A program made the translations under genes and the position numbers. From the NCBI RefSeq assembly GCF_002264395.1, contig NZ_NFVA01000076.1, forward strand, positions 1-32,198: a stretch of 32,198 nucleotides of DNA. The letters run 5' to 3'. This stretch comes from Paenibacillus sp. VTT E-133291. GTDB taxonomy: Bacteria > Bacillota > Bacilli > Paenibacillales > Paenibacillaceae. Positions 1 through 8,759 of the stretch are shown piece after piece (position 1 is the first letter of the stretch; each line of letters starts with the position of its first letter). Under the pieces are notes generated by a model. That model saw only the letters and a list, made by a program, of their open reading frames with translations. It was not told where the DNA came from and searched no databases.

Positions 1-81
1 ATCCTTATATTTCTCGCATAAACACTTACCCGTCTTTTAGGGACGCGGAAGGCGTTTTTGCTTATTACGTAACGAACTAAA

Positions 82-1497
82 TTATTCAGCTGACATCCAG
101 TTGTGGTGGAAGACGCCTTCTTTGTCTACACGTTTGAATGTGTGTGCGCCGAAGTAATCGCGTTGTGCTTGAAGCAGGTTCGCAGGCAGTCTTTCAGTAC
201 GATAGCTATCATAGTAAGCCAATGCGCTGGAGAATCCAGGTACTGGAACACCCATCGTTACAGCTGAAGCGATAACTTTACGCCATGCGGACTGGTAATT
301 GTCCATAACATCCTTGAAGAAAGGATCAAGCAACAGGTTCTTAAGATCTGCATTGTTCTCGTAAGCATCCGTGATGTTTTGTAGGAAACGGGAACGGATA
401 ATGCAACCGCCGCGCCAAATTTTAGCCAACTCACCATATTTCAGATCCCAGCCGTATTCGTCAGAAGCTACGCGAAGTTGAGCGAAGCCTTGAGCATAGG
501 ATACGATTTTACTTGCGAACAATGCTTTACGCACGTTCTCGATGAATTCAGCTTTGTCACCATCAAATGGTGTAGCTTCTGGTCCGTTAAGCACTTTGCT
601 TGCTTCTACGCGCTCATCCTTCATTGCAGACAGGAAGCGTGAGAATACGGATTCGGTAATCATGGACAAAGGTACACCAAGATCCAGTGAGCTTTGGCTT
701 GTCCATTTACCAGTTCCCTTTTGTCCAGCGGAATCAAGGATCACGTCAACCATTGGTTTACCAGTTTCTTCATCATACTGAGCAAAAATGTCTGTAGTAA
801 TTTCGATCAGATAGCTGTCGAGCTCACCGCTATTCCACTCTTTGAAAATGTTGTGAAGTTCTTTTGCATCCAGACCCAGAACGTCTTTCAACAACTGGTA
901 AGCTTCACAGATTAATTGCATATCACCATATTCGATACCGTTGTGCACCATTTTAACATAGTGTCCCGCACCGTCTGGTCCGATATATGTACAGCAAGGC
1001 TCACCGTCAACTTTAGCTGAGATTGCCGTTAGGATTGGTTCTACTAGCTTATATGCGCTTTCTTGACCGCCAGGCATAATGGAAGGACCTTTTAGTGCTC
1101 CTTCTTCTCCGCCAGAAACGCCAGTTCCGACAAAGCGGAAACCTTTTTCTTCCAGATATTTACTGCGACGAACCGTATCAGGGAAATAAGCATTTCCTCC
1201 GTCGATGATAATGTCGCCTTGATCAAGATGCGGCAACAGTTGCTCGATGGTAGCATCAGTAGCTTTACCAGCTTGAACCATGATCAGAATTTTGCGCGGT
1301 GCTTCAAGCGAAGCTACAAATTCCTCTACAGAAAATGTGCCTACGAGGTTCTTACCTTCCGCTTCAGCTAGAAGATCATGTGTCTTCTCCGGTGAGCGGT
1401 TAAACACGGATACGGAAAAACCTTTGCTTTCGATATTTAGAGCCAAATTCTTGCCCATTACCGCCAAGCCAATAACGCCGATTTGTTGTTTTGCCAT
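82..1497 (-). CDS. gndA: 6-phosphogluconate dehydrogenase (decarboxylating)
   Basis: Oxidative decarboxylation of 6-phosphogluconate to ribulose 5-phosphate with NADP, in the cytosolic oxidative pentose phosphate pathway. The product from this start is 471 aa, the normal family length. It has the N-terminal Rossmann signature GLAVMGKNLAL (from about residue 10), the substrate-binding stretch GVSGGEEGALKGPSIMPGG, the YVKMVHNGIEYGDMQ segment with the catalytic lysine, and the C-terminal tail ending FHHNW. The frame is open 22 codons further upstream, but ATG 1497 is preceded by GGTGGAGG at good spacing and gives the usual MAKQQIGVIG beginning, so I place the start there. Single gene. Recognition of the enzyme is secure; the gndA symbol follows B. 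subtilis usage. Confidence 0.97.
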   Translation of the reverse strand: MAKQQIGVIGLAVMGKNLALNIESKGFSVSVFNRSPEKTHDLLAEAEGKNLVGTFSVEEFVASLEAPRKILIMVQAGKATDATIEQLLPHLDQGDIIIDGGNAYFPDTVRRSKYLEEKGFRFVGTGVSGGEEGALKGPSIMPGGQESAYKLVEPILTAISAKVDGEPCCTYIGPDGAGHYVKMVHNGIEYGDMQLICEAYQLLKDVLGLDAKELHNIFKEWNSGELDSYLIEITTDIFAQYDEETGKPMVDVILDSAGQKGTGKWTSQSSLDLGVPLSMITESVFSRFLSAMKDERVEASKVLNGPEATPFDGDKAEFIENVRKALFASKIVSYAQGFAQLRVASDEYGWDLKYGELAKIWRGGCIIRSRFLQNITDAYENNADLKNLLLDPFFKDVMDNYQSAWRKVIASAVTMGVPVPGFSSALAYYDSYRTERLPANLLQAQRDYFGAHTFKRVDKEGVFHHNWMSAE

Positions 1498-1553
1498 CTG
1501 GTCCTCCACCCTTTGCACCCTATATTTTTGGGAAATCCATTTCTCGCAGTATA

Positions 1554-1582
1554 AGAATACCACCCTTTATCAGAGACAGCAA
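1554..1582 (-). promoter_or_regulatory. Probable sigma-A promoter of gndA
   Basis: On the minus strand TTGCTG (1582-1577) and TATTCT (1559-1554) are 17 bp apart, about 57 bp upstream of the chosen gndA start. Spacing is ideal and each box is close to the sigma-A consensus. Prediction by eye only. Confidence 0.35.
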
Positions 1583-1713
1583 AGCCTGCCCTGCGAATAA
1601 AGATCAAATTCATCAACAAAACCATTGCCAATATGAAAATGATCACAATGACTATTTTAACGTTTTTAGTGCCAGAAGTGAACCCCTGTCTGCAAGTTCT
1701 CAAACAAATCTAA

Positions 1714-1736
1714 GGCACCCCGAAATTCGGGGTGCC
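1714..1736 (-). terminator. Hairpin downstream of the unknown gene at 1764-2360
   Basis: A perfect 11-bp inverted repeat (ggcaccccgaa / ttcggggtgcc) around a single central base lies just past the stop of the leftward gene. On the minus strand it is followed by TTAGATTTG, a weak T tract, so terminator function is likely but not certain. Confidence 0.55.
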
Positions 1737-1763
1737 CCTAAACAGCTTATTTCAGCACCTTGT

Positions 1764-2360
1764 TTACCATTCTAACATATACAATTCCTTCGTCAAAAAG
1801 GTAAGCTGAGCTCGGCATTTCTCCGCACGAATCATATCCTCAGCCTTAAGTGCATCATATAATCGATCCAGCTGCTCATCCACTTCAATCCTACGCTGGC
1901 GAATTCGTTCCTCTCCTTCAACAGAATAATAGAGCTTGGTCAGCTCCTCATCTGTGAGCATAGGACCCTTCTGGTATAAGACTCGCTGCTGATAACCCGA
2001 GATTTCGACAAGACGGATGACTTCGCCGAACAAAATATTTTCAATAATAATCTGACGGTCCCGGAAGCGCTTTACTATGGCATGGCCCCGCATGTCCCCA
2101 ATTAACTTCTCCATCCATTCTGACAAGCGAGCATCACGAATCATATAGTCTCCCACGAGTTTATAGCCATCTTTGATCCTTTGAAACCGTAATTTCACCA
2201 GTTTACGACCCGTACGGACCGAAATTACAAAGACCTGTTCGTTCTCGCTCCAATATAGGGAATAACCTTTTTGAATCAAATCCTTGATCAGGTCCTGGAT
2301 ATGCTGTCTGTCGAAACGTAACTCCAGGTTACAATACTCCACCTCGTCGTTTTTGTTCAC
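1764..2360 (-). CDS. Uncharacterised 198-aa protein
   Basis: I do not recognise the family. The product is soluble, highly charged, and has no signal peptide or membrane segment. The first half looks alpha/beta (LELRFDRQHIQDLIKDL, then a strand-rich stretch with YSLYWSENEQVFVISV); the C-terminal half is helical and rich in E, R and K (EGEERIRQRRIEVDEQLDRLYDALKAE). The frame opens 17 codons further upstream at a TTG (2411), but GTG 2360 has AGGGGGGAG four bases upstream, a much better start. It stands alone, ends before a hairpin at 1714-1736, and lies upstream of gndA in the same direction. Coding nature is well supported by length, ribosome binding site and codon use; function is unknown. 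Confidence 0.8.
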   Translation of the reverse strand: MNKNDEVEYCNLELRFDRQHIQDLIKDLIQKGYSLYWSENEQVFVISVRTGRKLVKLRFQRIKDGYKLVGDYMIRDARLSEWMEKLIGDMRGHAIVKRFRDRQIIIENILFGEVIRLVEISGYQQRVLYQKGPMLTDEELTKLYYSVEGEERIRQRRIEVDEQLDRLYDALKAEDMIRAEKCRAQLTFLTKELYMLEW

Positions 2361-2424
2361 GGCACTCCCCCCTAACTGCTTCACATCTGCAAAGCCAACA
2401 CAATTGTTCAATTCCCGAGTATTT

Positions 2425-2556
2425 ATGGCTGCCGGACCTCTTCAAGTAGTAGTTACTAATGCGTTCGTCTTAGTCTTATTTTATACTTCAGTTTATGTAG
2501 CGGTAACTTGGTTTATTGACTATTTTTACCCGCAACAGACTTTCTCCAAACGCTGA
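2425..2556 (+). CDS. Possible 43-aa single-pass membrane peptide
   Basis: A short frame from ATG 2425 gives a product with one hydrophobic segment (about residues 8-30) and a polar C-terminus (YPQQTFSKR). It ends about 55 bp before a strong hairpin terminator. There is no convincing ribosome binding site, so this may be chance; hydrophobic short frames are common in AT-rich intergenic DNA. Confidence 0.25.
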   Translation: MAAGPLQVVVTNAFVLVLFYTSVYVAVTWFIDYFYPQQTFSKR

Positions 2557-2602
2557 TTGAATTTTTTATTTCTTTTAGTCCTTTTTGAGCCGAATCCTTC
2601 CT

Positions 2603-2650
2603 AAAAAAAAGCCGCTGACAATCTAATTCTCAGATTGTCAGCGGCTTTTC
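2603..2650. terminator. Bidirectional rho-independent terminator
   Basis: A perfect 14-bp stem (gccgctgacaatct / agattgtcagcggc, 2611-2624 and 2632-2645) is flanked by A8 on the left and T4 on the right. It lies just past the stop of the leftward MFS gene at 2661, which it most likely terminates. Confidence 0.9.
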
Positions 2651-2660
2651 ACATCTAAGG

Positions 2661-3950
2661 TCAACTAGGTTTAAATTTCAGCTTCGTTCTGTGTACAATT
2701 AGTAAATGTAGCCCAAAGAGCATCAACATTACAATTGCACTCATCAGAAACGGTACACCGTGACCTACATGGTCCCATAGTCTACCTGATATCACCGGCC
2801 CTGCCACCATCCCAGAGCCTTGCAAGGTCAAGAATAGCCCCCACACAGTCCCTCGTTCCCCCTTAGGCACTTGCTTAGCCAGAAAGGCATTCCATGCCGG
2901 GAGAATAAGCGCGTAGCTTATACCGACCAATGCCACCGCGATAAAAGCAAGCGGGAGCCAGCGCACCTGTGAGAACAGGGCAAGGGAAAAGGCGGCGAGC
3001 AAAAAGCCAATGTTCAGAAACACAGTTGTTCCGATTCGGTCCACCAGCTTGCCTGCTGGAATTAGAGCAAGCACCGTAATTCCCCCACCTGCAATCAGAA
3101 GTAGACTAAACTGATTTGGACTAACATGAAGCTCCGTACGTGCAAACAAGGTAACTACAGGCGTCATCAAACCAATGGCAAAAGCCTGAAGAAATAAGGC
3201 TGGATATAGTAGGCGACTGACTTTAAGCGTCGTTCTGACCTGATGTAGTGTTCTTTTTATACTTTCTAATGGACTGATTTTTTTACGCTCAATAGCTCCG
3301 CCGAGCCCCTGCATGTCCCTTACAACTGCATGAGTTCCACTTGTCGAGATTCTCTTAGGTAGAAATAGGGCAACCACAACTACAACAGCAGCACACCCTA
3401 GCAGGACCAAAAAGGCTACACGATAGCTTTGTCCCCCCTGATCCATCAAAAAATTCACTACGATCGGACCGATTCCCGTTCCTGCGAGCGATGCCATCTC
3501 TACAGCACCCATAGCTGCACCACTGCTGCCGCTTTTAGTAGATCCCGCCAATTCCGTTATTCCGGTCATCACACAAGGCCAAAGCGGGGATGTCCCGATC
3601 CCAAGAATAAGACAGGCAATCGAAAGCGTAACTGCTGTTTTGGCATATATTATCATTCCAACAGCTACTAGGATCAACAACAAGGCACTTGTCATGGTCC
3701 AGCGAAATCCTATGCGCTCCATAACCCAGCCAGAAGGACTGCGGAATAGATTATCCCCCAAATACTGGAGCGCAAAGGCAAAGCCTACTACCGTAACAGA
3801 TAGACCCAAAATATTCTCCATATATACGGGTAACAGAGCGACAAGTAGCGACCCTTTAACAAACTCAACTAAAAAAATAATTACCCACATCTCCATGATA
3901 AATGGCGACGTCAAACTGATATGTGTACGTTGTGCAGCTTTTGTGGACAT
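2661..3950 (-). CDS. MFS transporter, probable drug/metabolite exporter
   Basis: A polytopic membrane protein of 429 aa, the usual size for a 12-helix major facilitator. The loop between helices 2 and 3 has the family signature variant LGDNLFRSPSGWVMERIGFRW (about residues 64-84). The pseudo-repeat appears after the central loop as GKLVDRIGTTVF. A hydrophilic central loop (about residues 200-240) separates the two six-helix halves. The substrate cannot be read from sequence; efflux of small molecules is the usual role of such 12-TM proteins in Bacillales. The gene is divergent from the decarboxylase at 4047 with about 95 bp between them, and ends at a strong terminator. Confidence 0.9.
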   Translation of the reverse strand: MSTKAAQRTHISLTSPFIMEMWVIIFLVEFVKGSLLVALLPVYMENILGLSVTVVGFAFALQYLGDNLFRSPSGWVMERIGFRWTMTSALLLILVAVGMIIYAKTAVTLSIACLILGIGTSPLWPCVMTGITELAGSTKSGSSGAAMGAVEMASLAGTGIGPIVVNFLMDQGGQSYRVAFLVLLGCAAVVVVVALFLPKRISTSGTHAVVRDMQGLGGAIERKKISPLESIKRTLHQVRTTLKVSRLLYPALFLQAFAIGLMTPVVTLFARTELHVSPNQFSLLLIAGGGITVLALIPAGKLVDRIGTTVFLNIGFLLAAFSLALFSQVRWLPLAFIAVALVGISYALILPAWNAFLAKQVPKGERGTVWGLFLTLQGSGMVAGPVISGRLWDHVGHGVPFLMSAIVMLMLFGLHLLIVHRTKLKFKPS

Positions 3951-4046
3951 TCTATCACATCCAAATCCTAGTATTCTGTAGATTGTTTTGTTATACTGAT
4001 GCTTGCCTTAAATTTTAATATTCGCGAAAGGTTGTGACAGCATTAA

Positions 4047-5522
4047 ATGAATCAACACCGTACTCCCCTCTTCACAGCTTTAAAAAAGCATGCCGCCGGC
4101 AATCCCGTTCAATTTCATATTCCGGGGCATAAGAAGGGGCTAGGAACCGATGCCGAATTCCGTGAGTTTATCGGCGATAACGCTCTATCCATCGATCTAA
4201 TCAACATCGCACCGCTTGATGATCTACATCAGCCAACTGGAGTAATTCAGGAAGCTCAGAAGCTGGCTGCGAAGGCTTTCGGCGCCGACTATACGTATTT
4301 TAGCGTACAGGGCACGAGCAATGCCATCATGACGATGATCCTCTCTGTCTGCTCACCGGGTGATAAAATAATTGTGCCGCGTAACATTCATAAATCTGTG
4401 ATGTCGGCCATTATCTTCTCCGGAGCCAAGCCTGTGTTTGTCTCGCCTGTTCAGGATGAGAATCTCGGGATAGATCACGGCATAACGACCAGTTCGCTGG
4501 AACGAGCGTTAAGGCGTCATCCAGACGCCAAAGGAGTTCTAGTAATCAATCCCACGTACTTCGGTGTATGCGCCGACCTGCGTTCGATTGTCGACCTGGC
4601 TCACCGTTACGGTGTACCCGTATTGGTGGACGAGGCACATGGAGTACTGATTCATTTTCATGAGGATCTGCCGGTATCGGCCATGCAGGCCGGAGCGGAC
4701 ATAGCTGCCACTAGTGTGCATAAACTTGGCGGCTCCATGACGCAAAGCTCGGTACTGAATCTTAATGCTAAGACGGGTCTGATTAACCCGCAACGGGTAC
4801 AGACCATTATGAGCATGCTGACTACAACATCTACCTCATATATTTTATTAGCGTCTTTGGATACATCAAGACGTAATCTCGCGCTGAACGGTCATGAAAT
4901 GGCGGAAAGAACCATCAGACTGTCCAACTACGCACGCGAAACGATCAATAAGATCGAAGGCCTGTACAGCTTTGGAAAAGAGATCCTTGGGACAGAAGCA
5001 ACATTTGATCATGACCCAACCAAGCTCAACATTCATGTGCGCCATTTAGGGATCACAGGATACGAAACCGAAAACTGGCTGCGCGAGAAATACAACATCG
5101 AAGTAGAACTAAGTGACATGTATAATATTCTTTGCCTTATTACCCCAGGTGATACCCAAGAATCAGTAGATAAATTATTAGCTGCACTTCGGGTGTTGTC
5201 CGCCATTCATTATAGCAAGGGTGAAATCTACGAACTTAAGGTTCAGGTTCCAGAAATTCCACAGCTTGCTTTGATTCCAAGGGACGCTTTTTATGCGGAT
5301 ACGCAGTTAGTTCCATTCCGTGAATCTGCTGGCTACATTATTGCAGAGTTTATATATGTATATCCGCCTGGAATACCTATTCTTCTCCCTGGCGAAGTTA
5401 TCACTCAGGATAACATCGATTATATTATCGACCATGTGGAGATTGGACTTCCGGTTAAGGGTCCTGAAGACCGCAGCATCACTAACATAAAAGTGATTGT
5501 AGAAGCCGATCCTATTTCCTAA
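4047..5522 (+). CDS. speA: PLP-dependent Orn/Lys/Arg decarboxylase, SpeA-type arginine decarboxylase
   Basis: Most likely converts arginine to agmatine, the first step of putrescine/spermidine synthesis in Bacillus, in the cytosol with pyridoxal phosphate. The 491-aa length matches B. subtilis SpeA (about 490 aa), the short wing-less fold type III decarboxylase. Seen in the sequence: the N-terminal FHIPGHKKG motif, the VQGTSNA phosphate-binding turn, VDEAHG with Asp195 and His198, and SVHKLGGSMTQSS with the PLP-binding Lys226. The C-terminal domain ends normally. Members of this family may prefer lysine or ornithine, and substrate cannot be told from motifs alone. No ubiquitous partner gene (speE/speB) is nearby. 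The ribosome binding site is weak (AAAGG about 14 bases upstream). Confidence 0.88.
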   Translation: MNQHRTPLFTALKKHAAGNPVQFHIPGHKKGLGTDAEFREFIGDNALSIDLINIAPLDDLHQPTGVIQEAQKLAAKAFGADYTYFSVQGTSNAIMTMILSVCSPGDKIIVPRNIHKSVMSAIIFSGAKPVFVSPVQDENLGIDHGITTSSLERALRRHPDAKGVLVINPTYFGVCADLRSIVDLAHRYGVPVLVDEAHGVLIHFHEDLPVSAMQAGADIAATSVHKLGGSMTQSSVLNLNAKTGLINPQRVQTIMSMLTTTSTSYILLASLDTSRRNLALNGHEMAERTIRLSNYARETINKIEGLYSFGKEILGTEATFDHDPTKLNIHVRHLGITGYETENWLREKYNIEVELSDMYNILCLITPGDTQESVDKLLAALRVLSAIHYSKGEIYELKVQVPEIPQLALIPRDAFYADTQLVPFRESAGYIIAEFIYVYPPGIPILLPGEVITQDNIDYIIDHVEIGLPVKGPEDRSITNIKVIVEADPIS

Positions 5523-5562
5523 GACCCATCATTTCCCTAAAAAAATTCATTCATTTATACAA

Positions 5563-5596
5563 AAACCCGATACCATAATAAGTATCGGGTTTCTGT
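5563..5596 (+). terminator. Terminator of the decarboxylase gene
   Basis: A perfect 11-bp stem (aaacccgatac / gtatcgggttt) with an 8-base loop lies about 40 bp after the stop codon. A flanking A run on the left lets it serve the convergent gene at 5653 as well. Confidence 0.85.
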
Positions 5597-5652
5597 ATAT
5601 AAACATCAACTGTCATATACACAATAGAACAGCTTAATTTAGTCGCTAAAAT

Positions 5653-5964
5653 CTATTCTTGCTGAGCAAGCAGATTGTTGTAAGCTTCTTCAACAGCTTT
5701 CCATTCTTCTTCATCTTCGATATTGTACAATACCATTTCTTCGTCTTCTTCTTCCATACGAAGAATAATGCCATCCGCTTCAGGATTTTCCTTTTCTAAC
5801 AGCAGCGCGTATAGTTTCTCACCGATGTCGAAAGTTTCAACCAATACCATTTCAACATCTTCGCCCTGCTCGTTCGTCAAGGTCAGCACAAACTCCTCGT
5901 GCTCATGGTCGTGATCATGCCCGCAACCGCATGCTTCACCATGCTCATGTTTGTGATCGCTCAT
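5653..5964 (-). CDS. DUF1292 family protein with histidine-rich N-terminus
   Basis: A small acidic cytosolic protein of 103 aa. The body (about residues 24-100: FVLTLTNEQGEDVEMVLVETF ... MVLYNIEDEEEW) matches what I know of DUF1292 (UPF0473, B. subtilis YrzB), a widespread Firmicutes family of unknown function usually near alaX/yrrK-type housekeeping genes. That context is not present here. The first 23 residues form a distinctive metal-binding-like segment with alternating His/Asp/Glu and a CGCGH motif, not typical of the minimal family. ATG is preceded by GTGAGG seven bases upstream. Function not known; metal sensing or storage is only a suggestion from composition. Confidence 0.85.
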   Translation of the reverse strand: MSDHKHEHGEACGCGHDHDHEHEEFVLTLTNEQGEDVEMVLVETFDIGEKLYALLLEKENPEADGIILRMEEEDEEMVLYNIEDEEEWKAVEEAYNNLLAQQE

Positions 5965-6044
5965 TGTAATACCTCACTTTGAATTGTATTATCCTACATC
6001 TGGTATACTACCACGTTAGTTTAGTTCAGGTCAATTTAGAACCC

Positions 6045-6599
6045 TTAATTAAGAGCTGTAATTACCTTTTCTGACACAAGAACGTAATCCGCATTTTTGG
6101 AAGCTTTCATATAGAAGCCTACCCGATATTTGCCGGTTTCTTTAAAATCATAAGTAAACTCCGAGGTCGGAAACCAGAAATTATCCTTCTGCGAGCCTTC
6201 AAGCTCCTGCGACTGAATATCCTTAACATTACCAGAAGGGTCCGTTATGGCTACTTTCACAGCTGAAACCTCTTCTGTTAAGCTATCTACTTGGGTTAAT
6301 ATCTTAATCTTAAGCTTGCCTACGTTTACGTTACCAAAGACCGTATTATCTTTAAAAAGAACAATATGAACATTAGGCTTAAGAATCGTCACTTTTCCAG
6401 ATCCGTCCCAATTCACTACCCCGCCCGCTTCTCTAGCGGGAATATATGTTTTTCCATCAATCAAATAACCGCCGTCTACAATTTCCGTCCCGTTGTTCCA
6501 TACCCTGATTTTCTTACTCACAGAATCGGCGAACAATAAGGAGCCACCCATCAAGGAAAAAGCAAACACACATAAAGTGACTTTTTTCCATCTATTCAT
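6045..6599 (-). CDS. Secreted protein with copper-amine-oxidase-N-like segment
   Basis: A 184-aa exported protein. Residues 1-25 are a classical signal peptide (RWKK, hydrophobic core, likely cleavage after LLFADS/FAD). Then comes a short segment typical of the copper amine oxidase N-terminal-like domain found on many Paenibacillus surface proteins (IVDGGYLIDGKTYIPAREAGGVVNWD, about residues 40-65). The C-terminal part (about residues 85-180) looks beta-rich and immunoglobulin-like, with SEFTYDFKETGKYRVGFYMK. No enzymatic motif is visible. The gene has an excellent ribosome binding site (TTGGAGGG) and stands alone, divergent from the MBL hydrolase. A cell-wall or extracellular structural role is inference. 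Confidence 0.8.
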   Translation of the reverse strand: MNRWKKVTLCVFAFSLMGGSLLFADSVSKKIRVWNNGTEIVDGGYLIDGKTYIPAREAGGVVNWDGSGKVTILKPNVHIVLFKDNTVFGNVNVGKLKIKILTQVDSLTEEVSAVKVAITDPSGNVKDIQSQELEGSQKDNFWFPTSEFTYDFKETGKYRVGFYMKASKNADYVLVSEKVITALN

Positions 6600-6763
6600 T
6601 TGAAACCCTCCAAATAATTCATGCTATTAATGTATACTTACTTTGTCTCAGCAAGTTGCGCTAATTGTAGGTAAATATTTCATTCATCTCCCTTAAAATG
6701 ATATTATGTACTTGTTCAAAGTTGATATATTAGCTAACAGCGATTTCAGGAGGGTACTTTCTT

Positions 6764-7501
6764 ATGAGTCTGAGCCTACAAATGCTAGGAACTGGCAATG
6801 CTTTTGCAAAAAACTATTTTAACAATAATGGCCTGCTACTAGCTGATGATTATACCCTACTGATTGATTGCGGGATTACAGCTCCGCTTGCCATGCATGC
6901 CATCGGGAAATCCTTCCGTGACGTAAACGCTACTCTAATTACGCATATTCATGCGGACCATGTTGGAGGTCTGGAAGAGCTAGCACTTACGCTAAAGCAC
7001 GTATACGGGAAAACTATGAGATTACATTTACCTGAGACGCTTGTTGAGCCACTTTGGACCAACACCTTAAAGGGTGGATTATATCAAAAAGATGCAGTAG
7101 CCTCCCTGACCGATATCTTCGAGGTTACACCTATGAAACCCGGAATTACGTACAAGCTCGCTCCTTCTCTTTCGCTCGAAATCATACATACGCCGCATAT
7201 TCCTGGCAAAGATAGCTATTCCCTTCTAATAAATAACGAGATTTTCTATAGCGCGGATATGACTTTTCAGCCGGAGCTACTTATAAGCCTTGTCCGAGAG
7301 CGCGGCGTCCGAATGATTCTGCATGACTGTCAGCTTGGCGGATCAGGGGTTGTTCACACCACGCTGAAGGAGTTAATGTCTTTACCTGAAGATGTTCGGC
7401 ATATCATCAAGCTCATGCATTACAGCGATGAACAACCTCAATTCGTCGGGCTTACTGGAAAGATGGAGTTTATTGAGCAGCATGTAATTTATAAACTCTG
7501 A
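6764..7501 (+). CDS. MBL-fold metallo-hydrolase, RNase Z-like
   Basis: A 245-aa cytosolic hydrolase of the metallo-beta-lactamase superfamily. The metal-binding signature THIHADHVGG puts ligands at His61, His63, Asp65 and His66. Further expected ligands are the HTPHIPGK histidine region (about residue 145), the aspartate in FYSADM, and the histidine in LMHYSDEQ near the C-terminus. The opening LQMLGTGNAF and LLIDCG resemble ribonuclease Z and related phosphodiesterases, but the protein is shorter than RNase Z (about 307 aa) and lacks an obvious exosite arm. It is therefore more likely a related small-molecule or cyclic-nucleotide phosphodiesterase. The start has AGGAGGG nine bases upstream. 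Substrate unknown. Confidence 0.88.
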   Translation: MSLSLQMLGTGNAFAKNYFNNNGLLLADDYTLLIDCGITAPLAMHAIGKSFRDVNATLITHIHADHVGGLEELALTLKHVYGKTMRLHLPETLVEPLWTNTLKGGLYQKDAVASLTDIFEVTPMKPGITYKLAPSLSLEIIHTPHIPGKDSYSLLINNEIFYSADMTFQPELLISLVRERGVRMILHDCQLGGSGVVHTTLKELMSLPEDVRHIIKLMHYSDEQPQFVGLTGKMEFIEQHVIYKL

Positions 7502-7510
7502 TTATGATTA

Positions 7511-7557
7511 AAAAAAAGACCGTACATTGACGTCCGATGACGTATGTACGGTCTTTA
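7511..7557. terminator. Bidirectional terminator between convergent genes
   Basis: A perfect 13-bp stem (aaagaccgtacat / atgtacggtcttt, 7515-7527 and 7544-7556) has an A run before it. It sits ten bases after the MBL gene and ten before the end of the leftward DUF3892 gene. Confidence 0.85.
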
Positions 7558-7566
7558 CCTTTAGAA

Positions 7567-7806
7567 CTATGAGAAACTCGGAAGATTGTCCAAATTGTTG
7601 GTTGGGTCCCCATCCGCGTCGCCGCGAATATAAGTTCCTCCGTCTTTACCTTTAAAAGCATTCACTCCGGCAATATTTCCGGCTTGTACTTCTTGAAGCG
7701 CTTGGTCATACGCCAGGACACGTCCTGTAGAGGTCTGGAAACTGGTTAAATCTCCGTCTCCATTTTTCTGTACAGCTACGAAACTTTCGCGTTCGTTATT
7801 TGGCAC
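7567..7806 (-). CDS. DUF3892 domain protein
   Basis: A small soluble protein, 79 aa from the start chosen here. It matches the DUF3892 pattern throughout: FVAVQKNGDGDLTSFQTSTGR, then AGNIAGVNAFKGKDGGTYIRG and the closing DGDPTNNLDNLPSF. The family is common in Bacillales with no known function. The frame is open to GTG 7848, immediately after a TAG, but that start has no usable ribosome binding site. GTG 7806 has AAGGGG nine bases upstream and begins just before the conserved domain, so I prefer it; if the longer start is used the protein is 93 aa. Confidence 0.85.
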   Translation of the reverse strand: MPNNERESFVAVQKNGDGDLTSFQTSTGRVLAYDQALQEVQAGNIAGVNAFKGKDGGTYIRGDADGDPTNNLDNLPSFS

Positions 7807-7891
7807 TTCAGCTCGCCCCTTGCACTTGGATTTGCCATCATATGGCACATCCTAGCTTGCTTCATGGAACGGTAAATTATGTGCACTATTT

Positions 7892-8335
7892 TTAAAGAGT
7901 TTTCTGCATCCGTACATGTAAAATACCTGCGTCATAAAAAGGTTCCGTAGAAATCACTTCATATCCCAGCTTCTTGTAGAAATTCTCAGCTTGGCACTGT
8001 GCATCAAGAATCGAAGCATCCAGTCCAAGTTCCCGAGCAAGCTCTTCCATCGCAAGCAACAGAACACGTCCGTATCCTTTGACTCGATAATCTTTCAGTA
8101 CGGCGATACGCTGCATTTTGGCTGTACCTGCTTTGTAATAAATCAATCTTCCCGTAGCCACAGGTACACCTTCATCTATAATTAGAATATGGTGCACATT
8201 CGGACCGATAACATCGTATTCATCAATTTCTTCCTCAGCCGGTACCATTTGTTCCTCTACAAATACTTTGGTACGAATATCCAGCCCCATCTGAAGCTGT
8301 TCCTCTTTAGTTACCCGTAAGATTTCTGCCGCCAT
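7892..8335 (-). CDS. GNAT N-acetyltransferase, YjcF/ElaA-like
   Basis: Acetyl-CoA-dependent N-acetyltransferase, 147 aa, cytosolic. The N-terminal segment IRTKVFVEEQMVPAEEEID is typical of the YjcF/ElaA group of GNAT enzymes. The acetyl-CoA pyrophosphate-binding loop is RVKGYGR (residues 84-90), followed by the helix VLLLAMEELA, and the closing LGYEVISTEPFYDAGILHVRMQK is characteristic of the group. The natural substrate is unknown. GAGAGGAG lies about 12 bases upstream of the ATG. It appears to be a single-gene unit. Confidence 0.88.
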   Translation of the reverse strand: MAAEILRVTKEEQLQMGLDIRTKVFVEEQMVPAEEEIDEYDVIGPNVHHILIIDEGVPVATGRLIYYKAGTAKMQRIAVLKDYRVKGYGRVLLLAMEELARELGLDASILDAQCQAENFYKKLGYEVISTEPFYDAGILHVRMQKTL

Positions 8336-8442
8336 GTTAGTCCCAAACTCCTCTCTCTATGTATCCAACGATAGTTGTCTATTATATAAAAATTCGACTA
8401 GAAAGAAAAGCCTGAGCATGAGAAATCGTCTTCTACGCTGCA

Positions 8443-8655
8443 CTAATCTGCAGAATATACTTCTTCAGGAATCGAACGATTGTATGTGTCTTGCATCACT
8501 GGTGACAATGGAGGATACTGACCTTTCGGCTTTCCATCCAGGTTAGTCATTTCTTTGATTTCTATGACTTTTGTTGGCTTCGCCTCGGAACATCCTCCCA
8601 AAACCATCAGTAACAGCAGACAAACACCGACTTCCCATTTCAAAAATTTAGACAT
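8443..8655 (-). CDS. Small lipoprotein of unknown function
   Basis: A 70-aa predicted lipoprotein. A signal peptide with a long hydrophobic core ends in the lipobox LGGC (Cys22), so the mature protein of about 49 residues would be anchored to the outer face of the membrane. The mature part is short, charged and proline-containing, without a recognised domain. The frame opens eight codons earlier, but ATG 8655 has AAAGGAG seven bases upstream and gives a normal signal peptide. Confidence 0.75.
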   Translation of the reverse strand: MSKFLKWEVGVCLLLLMVLGGCSEAKPTKVIEIKEMTNLDGKPKGQYPPLSPVMQDTYNRSIPEEVYSAD

Positions 8656-8759
8656 GGTTTTACTCCTTTCACCGCTCAACTGCAGTTATTCTCTTTACAG
8701 CTTTGACGTTTCAGGAGTTTTATAAACCATTGTATCACTTCATTGCCCGATCCTATCCC

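Noticed and set aside
1458..1703. 81-codon minus-strand frame with a hydrophobic stretch upstream of gndA
   Set aside because: Starts at TTG without a ribosome binding site, overlaps the gndA start and the proposed gndA promoter, and its C-terminal half is the gndA leader out of frame.
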